A stretch of DNA of 64,000 nt from Flavobacteriales bacterium (GTDB lineage: Bacteria > Bacteroidota > Bacteroidia > Flavobacteriales_F > PHOS-HE28), in the NCBI GenBank assembly GCA_020635695.1, contig JACJZH010000007.1:62001-126000 (forward strand), written 5' to 3'. Both the position numbers and the translations under genes were made by a program. Of the stretch, positions 41,943-49,938 are shown piece after piece (position 1 is the first letter of the stretch; each line of letters opens with the position of its first letter). The notes beneath the pieces were generated by a model that was not told the origin of the DNA, did no database searches, and saw only the letters and a list, made by a program, of their open reading frames with translations.

Positions 41943-43099
41943 CTAGATGCGCGCCAAGGCCTGGTCCAGGTCGGCGATCAGGTGGTCGGCATCCTCCAGC
42001 CCCACGTACAGGCGCACCAGGGTGAAGGGCAGGTCGGTGTAGTAGCCGCTCGGACCCTTCAAGGCGCACACGGGGAATTGCAGGCTCTCGTAGCCGCCCC
42101 AGCTCACCGCGATCAGGAAGCGCTGAAGTCCGTCGCAGAAGCGTTCCACGGCGGCCTCGTCGGGTGCATCGAGCTCGATGGACATGAGGCCGGCCACGCG
42201 TTCCATCTGGCGGCTGGCGAGCGCATGCTGCGGGTGGCTTTCCAGCCCCGGCCAATGCACGCGCCCACCTTCGGATGCGCTTCCAGGAAGCGGGCGACAC
42301 GGGCCGCGCTGTCGGCGCTGCGGTGCATGCGCAGGCCCAGGGTGCGCAGGCCGCGCATCAGCAGCCAGGCATCGTGCGGGGAGGGGGCGGCGCCCAGGGT
42401 CATGAACTCCTTCGCCATCACCTGCCGGATGTGCGCCTGCGATCCCGCCAGCACGCCCGCCACCACGTCGCTGTGGCCGTTCAGGTACTTGGTGGCGCTG
42501 TGGGCCACCAGGTCGATGCCGTGTTCGATCGGCCGCTGGAAGAGCGGGCTGTTGAAGCTGTTGTCGCAGAGGGTGAGCACGCCCTGCTCCTTGGCGATCG
42601 CGGCCACGGCGGAGAGGTCCTGCAGCTCGAAGGTGAGCGAGTTGGGGCTCTCGAGGATGAAGAGGCGCGTGTTGTCCCGGCAGGCACGGCGGTAGTTCTC
42701 GGCGTCGGTGCCGTCCACGTAGGTCACCTCCACCCCGAAGCGCGCGAGCAGTTCGTCCAGCAGCTTCCTCGTCCAGCTGTAGGGCTTCCGCACGCACACC
42801 ACATGGTCGCCGGCCTGCACGAAGGCGATCACCGCGGCGGCGATGGCGGCGCTTCCGCTGCTGAAGACCAGGGCGTCCTCCGCGCCTTCCAGGGCGGCCA
42901 CCTTTTTGCGGAGCATGGCCACCGTCGGGTTGTAGCCACGGGTGTACAGGGGGCGGTCGAACTCCTGCTGCACGGTCTCGCGCATGGCGGCCACCGTGGG
43001 GTAGCTGAAGTTCCCGCTTTGGAACACCGGCGGCACCACGGCGTGCATCAACGCGTCGCGGTCCTCGCCCAGATGGTCCAGGATGTGGTCCAGGTCCAT
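41943..43099 (-). CDS. Cys/Met-metabolism PLP-dependent enzyme (cystathionine gamma-synthase/lyase type), one frameshift
   Basis: About 386 residues of the trans-sulfuration family (cystathionine gamma-synthase, gamma-lyase, O-acetylhomoserine sulfhydrylase). Visible motifs: FDRPLYTRGYNPTVAMLRKKVAALEGAE, SSGSAAIAAAVIAF (phosphate binding), TLCDNSFNSPLFQRPIEHG (Asp contacting the pyridine) and SATKYLNGHSDVVAG with the PLP Lys. One missing G in a GGG run near 42258 splits the frame; after correction the C-terminus (FLIAVSWGGYESLQFP, VRLYVGLEDADHLIADLDQAL) is normal. Which reaction it performs cannot be told. It starts 2 bp downstream of the GT39 gene. Confidence 0.9.
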
Positions 43100-43101
43100 G
43101 C

Positions 43102-44763
43102 TCAGGGCACCTCCCGCTTAAAGAAGTGGAAACCGTTGCGCGCACCGATCTCCCGGAACGTGCCGATGGCGCGCGTCTCCTCCACGGCCGTCACCTTGCA
43201 CACCAGGTACACCGGCCGGTCGATGTCGCCGTGGAACAGCCACTCCTCGTCCCAGGCGCGGCGGTCGGTGACGGGCGGCTTGCGCGTGTAGAACAGGTGG
43301 GCATAGCTGCGGTAGTTCTTGGTGAGCACGTAGCACGTCTCCCCCTGCCGCTCCTCGAAGAATTCGATGGCCGCGCGTTGCGAGTAGCCTTCGATCTTGT
43401 TGATGAAGAACATGAGCGTGAGGGTGACGAAGAGCGCCGTGCCGCTGAAGAGCGTGAGGATGCCCCAGCGCACATCGCGGCCGGCCAGCCACCAGAGCGA
43501 GAAGGCCAGGATGCCCGCCAGCCAGATGCCGGCCAGCATTTCCCAGCCGGTCCAGGTGACGTCCGCGTCCAGGTTGGCCATGGCGAAGGGGTCCTGCGTG
43601 AACAGCGGCCGGATGCTGTCGATGTCCATGCCCGCGATCGGCAGCGCCACGGTGATCAGCACGAAGAGGCCGCCGATCACGCCGAGACCGATGCGCAGCG
43701 CCAGCCCGGCCTTCGCTTCGCCCTGCCAGAGCCGGTGCAGGTACAGCGCGGCCAGGTAGCTCATGGGGAAGTAGCACATGCTGCTGTAGTGCACGATCTT
43801 GCTCTTCACGATGGTGAACAGGATCAGCACCACCCAGAACAGGATCAGCATCCAGCGGCGGTAGTCGGCCTCGTGGAAGGTGCGTTCGCCCTTCCGGCGT
43901 GCCATTTCCGCGATGGCGAAGAGCGACAGGGGGAAGCAGCCCACCAGCAGCACCACGAAGTGGTAGCCCGGGAAGCCCGCATGGCCGGCGTCGGGGGTGC
44001 TGAACAGGCGGTACTGGTAGCGCACGAACTCGGTGACGAACCAGGGGCCGTTCTTCCAGGTCTCATAGCCGAACCAGGCACCGGTGACGGCCACCATCAC
44101 CAACAGGAGCAGGGCCACCTGCGACACGCTCACGAACATCCGGAAGCGCTGCAGCAGCCAGTAGATGCCGGCGGTGGCGGCGAAGAGCATGAAGGCCACC
44201 TGGCCCTTGGTGAGCATGGCCAGCCCGAGGAAGGCGCCGGCCAGCGTCAGGTGCGCGACCGGGTGCTTCAGCCCGGCCATGCCGGTGCGGTCGCGCCGTG
44301 CCCAGGCCCCCTGGATGAACTGGTCGATGCCCAGGAAGATGAACAGGTTGAACCACGGATCGATGATGCCGCTGCGGAAGTAGAGGTGGGGCAGCACCGA
44401 GCCCAGGTAGGCCAGCGCCCAAAGCCCCCCGAACACGGTGCCGTGCAGCCGGCGCCCGATGCGGAAGAGCACCAGCAGCGTGACCACGCCGCAGAGCGCG
44501 TTGGGCAGCCGGGCGGCGAACTCGTCCACGCCGAACACCTCCATGGCGGCCACCTGCATCCAGAAGAACAGCGGTGGCTTCTCCCAGAAGGGGCGGAAGT
44601 CCACATGCACCCGCGAGTAGTCGTCCAGCAGGAGCATCTCGCGGGAGATCTCCGCGAAGTTGATCTCGTCCCAATCGAACAGGTGCACGGCGCCCAGCCC
44701 CGGCACGAAGAGCAGCAGCGCGGCGGCCACCAGGGCGAGTGGGATGGCGAGGCGCGCGTTCAT
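43102..44763 (-). CDS. Glycosyltransferase family 39 / ArnT-like membrane protein
   Basis: A 553-residue inner-membrane enzyme with at least ten hydrophobic helices. The N-terminal loop carries the acidic GT39/GT83 motif in HLFDWDEINFAEISREMLL, followed by WEKPPLFFWMQ, typical of ArnT-like transferases that move a sugar from a polyprenyl-phosphate donor to a lipid or protein on the outer face. The C-terminal 100 residues are soluble and periplasmic. It stands in a tight operon with a GT2, an EamA permease and a 2OG oxygenase, 4 bp from the latter. Acceptor and sugar are unknown. Confidence 0.88.
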   Translation of the reverse strand: MNARLAIPLALVAAALLLFVPGLGAVHLFDWDEINFAEISREMLLLDDYSRVHVDFRPFWEKPPLFFWMQVAAMEVFGVDEFAARLPNALCGVVTLLVLFRIGRRLHGTVFGGLWALAYLGSVLPHLYFRSGIIDPWFNLFIFLGIDQFIQGAWARRDRTGMAGLKHPVAHLTLAGAFLGLAMLTKGQVAFMLFAATAGIYWLLQRFRMFVSVSQVALLLLVMVAVTGAWFGYETWKNGPWFVTEFVRYQYRLFSTPDAGHAGFPGYHFVVLLVGCFPLSLFAIAEMARRKGERTFHEADYRRWMLILFWVVLILFTIVKSKIVHYSSMCYFPMSYLAALYLHRLWQGEAKAGLALRIGLGVIGGLFVLITVALPIAGMDIDSIRPLFTQDPFAMANLDADVTWTGWEMLAGIWLAGILAFSLWWLAGRDVRWGILTLFSGTALFVTLTLMFFINKIEGYSQRAAIEFFEERQGETCYVLTKNYRSYAHLFYTRKPPVTDRRAWDEEWLFHGDIDRPVYLVCKVTAVEETRAIGTFREIGARNGFHFFKREVP

Positions 44764-44767
44764 GGGT

Positions 44768-45613
44768 TCACTTGCGGCCGCCGAAGCGGTTCAGCAGGTC
44801 GCTCACGAAGTCGTCGTTGATGCCCAGGGTGCGCTTCACCCGGGTGTACAGGGCGATGGCCTGCTTGTCCAGCCAGATGGCCACGCCCTTGATGCCGTCC
44901 GTGGGCCGGGCGCGGTAGTTGGTGGTGCGCAGGCGCGGTGCCTCGGCCTCCTCGGTGAAGTAGTACAGCGCGATGCTTTTGCGCGACTCGTCCTCCGGGC
45001 AGGTGAGCGGGTCGGGCAGGCCGTGGTAGCTGTCCTCGTCCGTGTTGAAGATGACGCAGCGGTTGAAGAAGGGGGTGATGCGTGCGCTGCACTTCGACAT
45101 GTCGCGCTCCCAGAGCTCCAGCTGGCCGCCCCAGTCCTCCTGCCAGCCCTTGTTCAGGTACACCAGCACGTTCACCCGGCGGCGCCAGTTGCGCTTGTGC
45201 GGGTGCACGGTGAAGTCGGCGTGGATGTTCAGGAAGCCGCCGCGTCCGCTCTGGTGCAGGCCTCCGCCCTCCAGCATGTCGTCGGCCTTCAGGCCTTGGA
45301 TGCCGGTGAGTTGCTCCAGCCAGCGCACGAAGCGGTCGCTGTTCAGCTCGGTGATCACCTCGCGCAGGAAGGGAGGCAGCCGGTCCATCTTGTTGAGGCC
45401 GTGCTTCTTCTCGTTCACGTGCACGTAGTGGATCCAGCCCTCGTCCTTCACCTTGGGGAAGGCCTGGTAGGCCTCCAGGGCGGCCTCGGGGTCCAGGAAG
45501 TCATCGAACTGGCCGTAGGGGAAGGGCTTCGCTTCCTGGTAGGCGGGCACCAGACCGGGCAGGGCCTGCTCCCAGCGGTCCAGGTCCACGATGGTGCGGG
45601 TGGCGGTGCTCAT
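44768..45613 (-). CDS. 2-oxoglutarate/Fe(II) oxygenase, prolyl-4-hydroxylase-like
   Basis: A 281-residue cytosolic oxygenase. The iron ligands are visible as His and Asp in FLNIHADFTVHP and the distal His in DSYHGLPDPLTCPE; the 2-oxoglutarate-binding basic residue is probably Arg in DESRKSIALYYFTEE. The core motif LVYLNKGWQEDWGGQLELW is common to prolyl-4-hydroxylase-like proteins. ATG 45613 was chosen over the long upstream frame, which runs antiparallel through the GT2 gene. Lying between GT2 and GT39, it may hydroxylate a protein or glycan made by the same operon; this is inference. Confidence 0.88.
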   Translation of the reverse strand: MSTATRTIVDLDRWEQALPGLVPAYQEAKPFPYGQFDDFLDPEAALEAYQAFPKVKDEGWIHYVHVNEKKHGLNKMDRLPPFLREVITELNSDRFVRWLEQLTGIQGLKADDMLEGGGLHQSGRGGFLNIHADFTVHPHKRNWRRRVNVLVYLNKGWQEDWGGQLELWERDMSKCSARITPFFNRCVIFNTDEDSYHGLPDPLTCPEDESRKSIALYYFTEEAEAPRLRTTNYRARPTDGIKGVAIWLDKQAIALYTRVKRTLGINDDFVSDLLNRFGGRK

Positions 45614-45651
45614 GGCGGCGGTGGTGGGAGCACCAAAGGTAGCCGTCGGCC

Positions 45652-46395
45652 TCAGGAGCCCTGCAGGATGCGCCAGGGCATGCCCAGCCGGGCCAGGAAG
45701 TAACGCAGGCTGGTGTGCAGCACACCGAACCCATAGGTCATGCTGCGCTGGAAATTGATGCTGCTGGCCTCCTCGAAATACTTGGTGGGGCAGGTGATCT
45801 CGGCGATCTCGAAGCCGTTCCAGAAGATCTGGGCGATCATCTGGTTGTCGAAGACGAAGTCGTCCGAGCACCGATGGTAGGCACAGGCCTCGAGCACCTC
45901 GCGCGAGAAGGCGCGATAACCGGTGTGGTACTCGCTGAGCTTCTGCCCCAACAGCACGTTCTGGAACAGCGTGAGCAGGCGGTTGGCGATGTACTTGTAC
46001 ATGGGCATGCCCCCCTTCAGAGCGCCCTTGCCCAGGATGCGTGATCCGAACACCACCGGGTACACGCCGTTGCCGATCAGGGCGATCATGCTCACCAGCA
46101 GCTTGGGGGTGTACTGGTAGTCGGGGTGCAGCATCACCACGATGTCCGCACCCAGCTCCTTGGCCTTGTCGTAGCAGCTCTTCTGGTTGCCGCCGTAACC
46201 GCGGTTCTCGGCATGCTCCACGATGTGCCGGATGCCCAGCTGCCGCGCCACCTCCACGGTGTTGTCCGGACTGCGGTCGTCCACCAGCACCACTTCGTCC
46301 ACCAGGTCGAAGGGGATCTCGTCGTACGTCTGCTTCAGCGTGGCCGCGGCCCGGTAGGCGGGCAGCACGATCACGACCTTCTGGCCCTGGTACAT
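45652..46395 (-). CDS. Family 2 glycosyltransferase (polyprenyl-phosphate sugar synthase type)
   Basis: A 247-residue GT-A enzyme without membrane helices, close to dolichol-phosphate mannose synthase/ArnC-type transferases. Nucleotide-sugar binding is at VVIVLPAYRAAATLKQTYDEIP and VVLVDDRSPDNTVEVA; the metal-binding region is VVMLHPDYQYTP; GSRILGKGALKGGMPMYKYIANR and SEYHTGYRAFSREVLE are typical for the subfamily. It probably makes a polyprenyl-phosphate sugar that the GT39 enzyme uses. It is separated by 38 bp from the oxygenase gene and 33 bp from the EamA gene. Confidence 0.9.
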   Translation of the reverse strand: MYQGQKVVIVLPAYRAAATLKQTYDEIPFDLVDEVVLVDDRSPDNTVEVARQLGIRHIVEHAENRGYGGNQKSCYDKAKELGADIVVMLHPDYQYTPKLLVSMIALIGNGVYPVVFGSRILGKGALKGGMPMYKYIANRLLTLFQNVLLGQKLSEYHTGYRAFSREVLEACAYHRCSDDFVFDNQMIAQIFWNGFEIAEITCPTKYFEEASSINFQRSMTYGFGVLHTSLRYFLARLGMPWRILQGS

Positions 46396-46428
46396 GACGC
46401 AAAGATGGCCGCTTCCGGGATACCCGCT

Positions 46429-47331
46429 TCACCGGCGCTCGGCCAGGTGCACCAGGTACACCCCCGAGAGCACCACGGCGATGCCGGCGAATTGCCAGGC
46501 GGTGACCGCCTCGCCGTCCAGCACGCCCCAGCCGATGGCCACCAACGGCATCAGGTAGGTGACCGACGAGCCCCAGAGCGCCGATACGTGCTGCAGCAGG
46601 GCCACCCAGAGCACCAGGGCGATGGCCGAGGCGCCGATGGCCAGCAGGGCCACGTAGCCCAGGGCCGTCCACGCCCCCGGCTGGTGGGCCAGGGTCTCCG
46701 GCAGGCCGCTGGTGAAGGCCAGCACGATGCATGGCGGACCGATGAAGGTGAGCGCCAGCGCCGAGGTGGCGCGGGGCGGAAGCATGTACAGCTTGTGCTT
46801 CAGCACGTTGCCGCTGACCCCATAGCAGACCGCGCCGAGCACCGGGAGCATGGCGTACACGGACCAGGTGGGCAGGCCGTCGTCGCTGCGGAGGAGGATC
46901 AGCGTGGAGGCACCCACCAGCCCAAGAAGGACTCCCGCGATGTGGATGCCCCGCATGCGCTGGCCGAAGAGCAGCGCCCCGATCACCAGGGTCATCAGCG
47001 GGGTGAGCCCGTTCAGCATGCCGCTGAGGGCGCTGTCGATGCGGCTCTGGGCGGCGGCGAAGAGGATGGCCGGAATGCCGTTCCCGAAGAGCCCGGCCAG
47101 CACCAATCCCTTCCAGTGCCGGGGAAGGAGCTTCAGGTGGGCGATGGCCAGGGGCAGCAGGGCCAGCCAGGCGATGACCATGCGGGCGCTGGCCACCTGC
47201 AGGGGCGAGAGGGCCGGGGTGCCATCGGGATTGTGCAGGCCCCGCTTCATCAGGATGAAGGAGCTGCCCCAGATCAGGGCCAGCAGCACGAGCAGCCCCC
47301 AGGCTTTGCGGTCGGGTCCTTGTGCGGGCAT
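46429..47331 (-). CDS. EamA/DMT family permease
   Basis: A 300-residue inner-membrane protein with ten predicted helices in two EamA repeats: first repeat WGLLVLLALIWGSSFILMKRG (WGSSF is typical) to GLVGASTLILL, second from SVYAMLPVLGAVCYGVSG to AGIAVVLSGVYLVHLAERR. The family exports amino acids or other metabolites; ArnE/ArnF-type relatives flip polyprenyl-phosphate sugars. Start ATG 47331 gives the first helix directly; the longer frame upstream is not credible. As first gene of a run with GT2, GT39 and an oxygenase, a flippase role is possible. Confidence 0.87.
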   Translation of the reverse strand: MPAQGPDRKAWGLLVLLALIWGSSFILMKRGLHNPDGTPALSPLQVASARMVIAWLALLPLAIAHLKLLPRHWKGLVLAGLFGNGIPAILFAAAQSRIDSALSGMLNGLTPLMTLVIGALLFGQRMRGIHIAGVLLGLVGASTLILLRSDDGLPTWSVYAMLPVLGAVCYGVSGNVLKHKLYMLPPRATSALALTFIGPPCIVLAFTSGLPETLAHQPGAWTALGYVALLAIGASAIALVLWVALLQHVSALWGSSVTYLMPLVAIGWGVLDGEAVTAWQFAGIAVVLSGVYLVHLAERR

Positions 47332-47540
47332 GCGCGGCGCGAAGGGGCCGAAGTTACCCCGGCGAGGCCCCGGATAGGTGGGTCCCCCAGGCTTTGCCCG
47401 GCCCACCTTCCGGGGAGCCGCCGGGGTATTGATGTTGAACATGAGTACGGTCCCGGAACGTGGGCTGAGGTAGCGAAGGGGCCCCGCGTATCCGGGACCT
47501 CCAGCGGGATGTCCCAACGTACAGAAGCCGCCCATCGCAC

Positions 47541-47548
47541 TATCTTTG
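47541..47548 (+). promoter_or_regulatory. -7 promoter element TATCTTTG
   Basis: Exact TAnnTTTG match 27 nt before the ATG of the heavy-metal-domain lipoprotein, within the 244-bp divergent spacer shared with the EamA gene. Confidence 0.7.
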
Positions 47549-47575
47549 TAACATCTGCGTTCGTTCAAGCGTCCC

Positions 47576-48115
47576 ATGTCCAGAACCGATCGCCCCATGA
47601 ACCGCTTCCGGATCCTTCCCATCCTGGCCGCTTCCCTCCTGATCGCCTGTGGCGGCGCTGAGGCCCCCCAGGCCGACATGGCCGCCGCTCCCACCCGGAG
47701 CGAGAAGGAGGTGACCATCACCACCGGCACGCCACGCACCCTGGCCGACATCAGCATCGACGGCATGAGCTGCGAGATGATGTGCGGGGGCTCCATCAAG
47801 AAGGCCCTGGCCCAGCTGCCCGGGGTGGCCGGCACGGAGATCGAGTTCCATGAAGGGGATGTGACCGACCACGCCATCGTGACCTTCGACCCCGCTCAAG
47901 TGACCGACGCCCAGATGGTGGAGGCCATCCAGGCGTTGCACGACGGCCAGTACAAGGTGATGGCCGTGAGCGTGACCCGGGAGGTGAAGGGCGAGGGCTG
48001 GGCCCCCGCCGCCGAGGAGGCGCCCGAGGGCGAAGGCAACGAGGTGAGCGCTTCGCTCCCGAGCCTGCTGGTGCCCAGCATCTTTGAGCTGCTCTCGCAG
48101 ATCGTGCGCTTCTGA
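47576..48115 (+). CDS. Lipoprotein with heavy-metal-associated (HMA) domain
   Basis: A 179-residue protein with a lipobox (ASLLIACGG, Cys about residue 25), so probably attached to a membrane facing the periplasm. Residues 60-130 form an HMA ferredoxin-like domain: ADISIDGMSCEMMCGGSIKKAL, EIEFHEGDV, AIVTFDPAQV. The metal site is CEMMC, that is CxxxC with two Met between, not the usual CxxC. It may carry copper or sense it; the gene upstream of heme A synthase suggests a link to cytochrome oxidase copper supply. The last 50 residues are acidic then hydrophobic. A strong terminator follows. Confidence 0.85.
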   Translation: MSRTDRPMNRFRILPILAASLLIACGGAEAPQADMAAAPTRSEKEVTITTGTPRTLADISIDGMSCEMMCGGSIKKALAQLPGVAGTEIEFHEGDVTDHAIVTFDPAQVTDAQMVEAIQALHDGQYKVMAVSVTREVKGEGWAPAAEEAPEGEGNEVSASLPSLLVPSIFELLSQIVRF

Positions 48116-48137
48116 TCCGACCCACAACGACTTCCAG

Positions 48138-48167
48138 AGGGGCCCCGACCGGGCCCCTTTCTTTTTT
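48138..48167 (+). terminator. Rho-independent terminator
   Basis: AGGGGCCC at 48138-48145 pairs with GGGCCCCT at 48151-48158, followed by TTCTTTTTT. It is the most canonical terminator in the window. Confidence 0.9.
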
Positions 48168-48335
48168 CTGCCCCTCGTGACCTGCCCGGCGGTCCCCCGT
48201 CCAAAGGGGGAAGTGAGGTTCGGTCGGGCCCGCCTTCGGGCGGTGTTCCCGGCCGGTCAGTGGGAAGGGAGGCCTCCGGTCCGCCGGGGGCCTCCTGACT
48301 GTCCAGCCAAACCGATCCGGGGCCCGGGTGTTGGA

Positions 48336-48343
48336 TACTTTTG
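48336..48343 (+). promoter_or_regulatory. -7 promoter element TACTTTTG of ctaA
   Basis: Exact TAnnTTTG match whose last base is 7 nt before the ATG of the heme A synthase gene, so the mRNA may be leaderless. Confidence 0.65.
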
Positions 48344-48350
48344 ACGCCCC

Positions 48351-49382
48351 ATGCCCGCCGGCAGCGCTCCTTCGGTCCGTCCCGTCATCCACTGGCTCCT
48401 CCTGGGGTGCGTGCTCATCGCGGCCATGGTGGTCATCGGCGGCATCACCCGGCTCACGGGCAGCGGGCTGTCCATCACCGAGTGGGACCCGATCATGGGC
48501 GCCGTGCCCCCGCTGAACGAGGCGGAATGGCAGGAGGCCTTTGCGAAGTACCAGGCCATCCCCGAGTACCGGCTCATCAACAGCCACATGGACCTGGCCG
48601 GGTTCAAGCGCATCTTCTTCTGGGAGTACCTGCACCGCAACTGGGGCCGCCTCATGGGGCTGGTGTTCTTCATCCCCTTCGTGGTGTTCTGGCGGCAGGG
48701 ACGTCTTCGCGGCTGGAGCCTGCGGCGCGGCTGGGCCATCCTGGTGGCGGGTGGCCTGGTGGGCGCGCTGGGCTGGTTCATGGTGAAGAGCGGCCTGTCC
48801 GACGACCCCGACGTGAGCCACTTCCGGCTCGCCATCCACCTGTGCGCGGCCTTCACGGTGTTCAGCCTGGTGGCGTGGACGGCCATGGACCTGCGCACGG
48901 GTCGGCGTTCCCTGCGCGGCGATGGCACCCCGGTGGCGCGGTGGACGCGCATCCTGCTGGTGGTGCTTTTCGTGCAGGTGGTCTGGGGCGCCTTCACCGC
49001 GGGCCTCGACGCGGGCCGCATCTACAACACCTGGCCGCTGATGAACGGGCACTTCATGCCGGAGAACGTCACGGCCTTCGGCAGCTGGTGGAAGGACCTG
49101 GCCGACCACCGGGACGGGGTGCAGTTCGTGCACCGCAACCTGGCGTGGCTGGTGGCCGCAGCCTTCGTGGGCGTGGCCGTGCACTTCCGCCGGGAGGCCG
49201 TGCTGAAGGGGCTCTGGCAGCTGCTCCTGGGCGCGGTGCTGCTGCAGTTCGTGCTGGGCGTGCTCACCGTGCTCACGCAGGTGCAGCTGGTCCTGGGCGT
49301 GCTGCACCAGCAGGGGGCGCTCGTGCTGCTGGCGGTGCTGCTGGTGGCGCTGCACCGCACCGGGCGCGCTATTCCCAGCTGA
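48351..49382 (+). CDS. ctaA: Heme A synthase (COX15/CtaA)
   Basis: A 343-residue inner-membrane monooxygenase that converts heme O to heme A for cytochrome c oxidase. Eight helices can be traced. Conserved pieces: IGGITRLTGSGLSITEWDPIMGAVPP, FKRIFFWEYLHRNWGRLMG (heme-ligand His), HFRLAIHLCAA, GLDAGRIYNTWPLMNGHF and FVHRNLAWLVA. The organism therefore makes an aa3-type or related oxidase. Its 3' end overlaps the convergent gldD gene by 14 bp. Confidence 0.95.
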   Translation: MPAGSAPSVRPVIHWLLLGCVLIAAMVVIGGITRLTGSGLSITEWDPIMGAVPPLNEAEWQEAFAKYQAIPEYRLINSHMDLAGFKRIFFWEYLHRNWGRLMGLVFFIPFVVFWRQGRLRGWSLRRGWAILVAGGLVGALGWFMVKSGLSDDPDVSHFRLAIHLCAAFTVFSLVAWTAMDLRTGRRSLRGDGTPVARWTRILLVVLFVQVVWGAFTAGLDAGRIYNTWPLMNGHFMPENVTAFGSWWKDLADHRDGVQFVHRNLAWLVAAAFVGVAVHFRREAVLKGLWQLLLGAVLLQFVLGVLTVLTQVQLVLGVLHQQGALVLLAVLLVALHRTGRAIPS

Positions 49383-49938
49383 GCGTGCCGGCGAAGTGCC
49401 GGATGTCCTCCCGCAACCGGGCGGTGACGGGCGCCAGGGAGTCGGCATTGGGCCGGCAGCGGAAGTAGAGCGCGCCGTACAGGAAGTGGTCGGTGCTGTC
49501 GGTCAGGTAGAAGACCATCGGGCTGGCCACGTCGCCCTCCACGTCGAAGAGGGTGCCATACACCCGGGCGCTGTCCCGCAGCATGCGCTCGCTCACGATC
49601 TTCAGGGCCTTCGCCTCGTGCTGGCGCTTGAAGCCGTGCGCGTCCTCGATCAGTTGCCGCAGCCGGCCCTGCACGGGTTGGTAGGTCAGGTGTACGGTGG
49701 CGCGCTGGCCGGGGAAACGCAGGTCGGTCCAGCAGGGCTGTTCCCCCCGCTTCACCGGTACGGGCAGTGCATAGGCCGGGAGTTCGGCGCCGTAGCAGTC
49801 GCCCTGCCACGGGCGGTATTCCTGCTCCGGCAGGTCGATGCGGAAGTAGGCCCGCGGCTTGGGCACGGGGTCCTCGGCGCAGCCGGTCAGCAGCCCGAAC
49901 GCCAGCAGGCCCGCCAGGTGTTCAGCCCTGCCCGCCAT
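49369..49938 (-). CDS. gldD: Gliding motility lipoprotein GldD
   Basis: A 189-residue lipoprotein (lipobox GLLTGCAED). Family features: PKPRAYFRIDLPEQEY right after the lipid anchor, AYALPVPV, FPGQRATVHLTYQPV, YGTLFDVEGDVASPMVFYLTDSTDHFLYGALYF (given here for position only as the stretch near residues 125-155). GldD is required for gliding and T9SS function in Flavobacterium, with unknown biochemistry. It overlaps gldE by 17 bp upstream and ctaA by 14 bp at the other end. The pairing with gldE is conserved in Bacteroidota. Confidence 0.92.
   Translation of the reverse strand: MAGRAEHLAGLLAFGLLTGCAEDPVPKPRAYFRIDLPEQEYRPWQGDCYGAELPAYALPVPVKRGEQPCWTDLRFPGQRATVHLTYQPVQGRLRQLIEDAHGFKRQHEAKALKIVSERMLRDSARVYGTLFDVEGDVASPMVFYLTDSTDHFLYGALYFRCRPNADSLAPVTARLREDIRHFAGTLSWE

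Noticed and set aside
44768..46732. A 654-codon minus-strand frame covering both the oxygenase and the GT2 gene
   Set aside because: Only its last 281 codons match a protein family; the first part is an alternate frame of the GT2 gene.
47332..47540. Riboswitch or small RNA in the 244-bp spacer before the HMA gene
   Set aside because: There are short inverted repeats (AGGTGGG/CCCACCT at 47376-47408), but no recognisable riboswitch core; the minus-strand frame through it has no domain.
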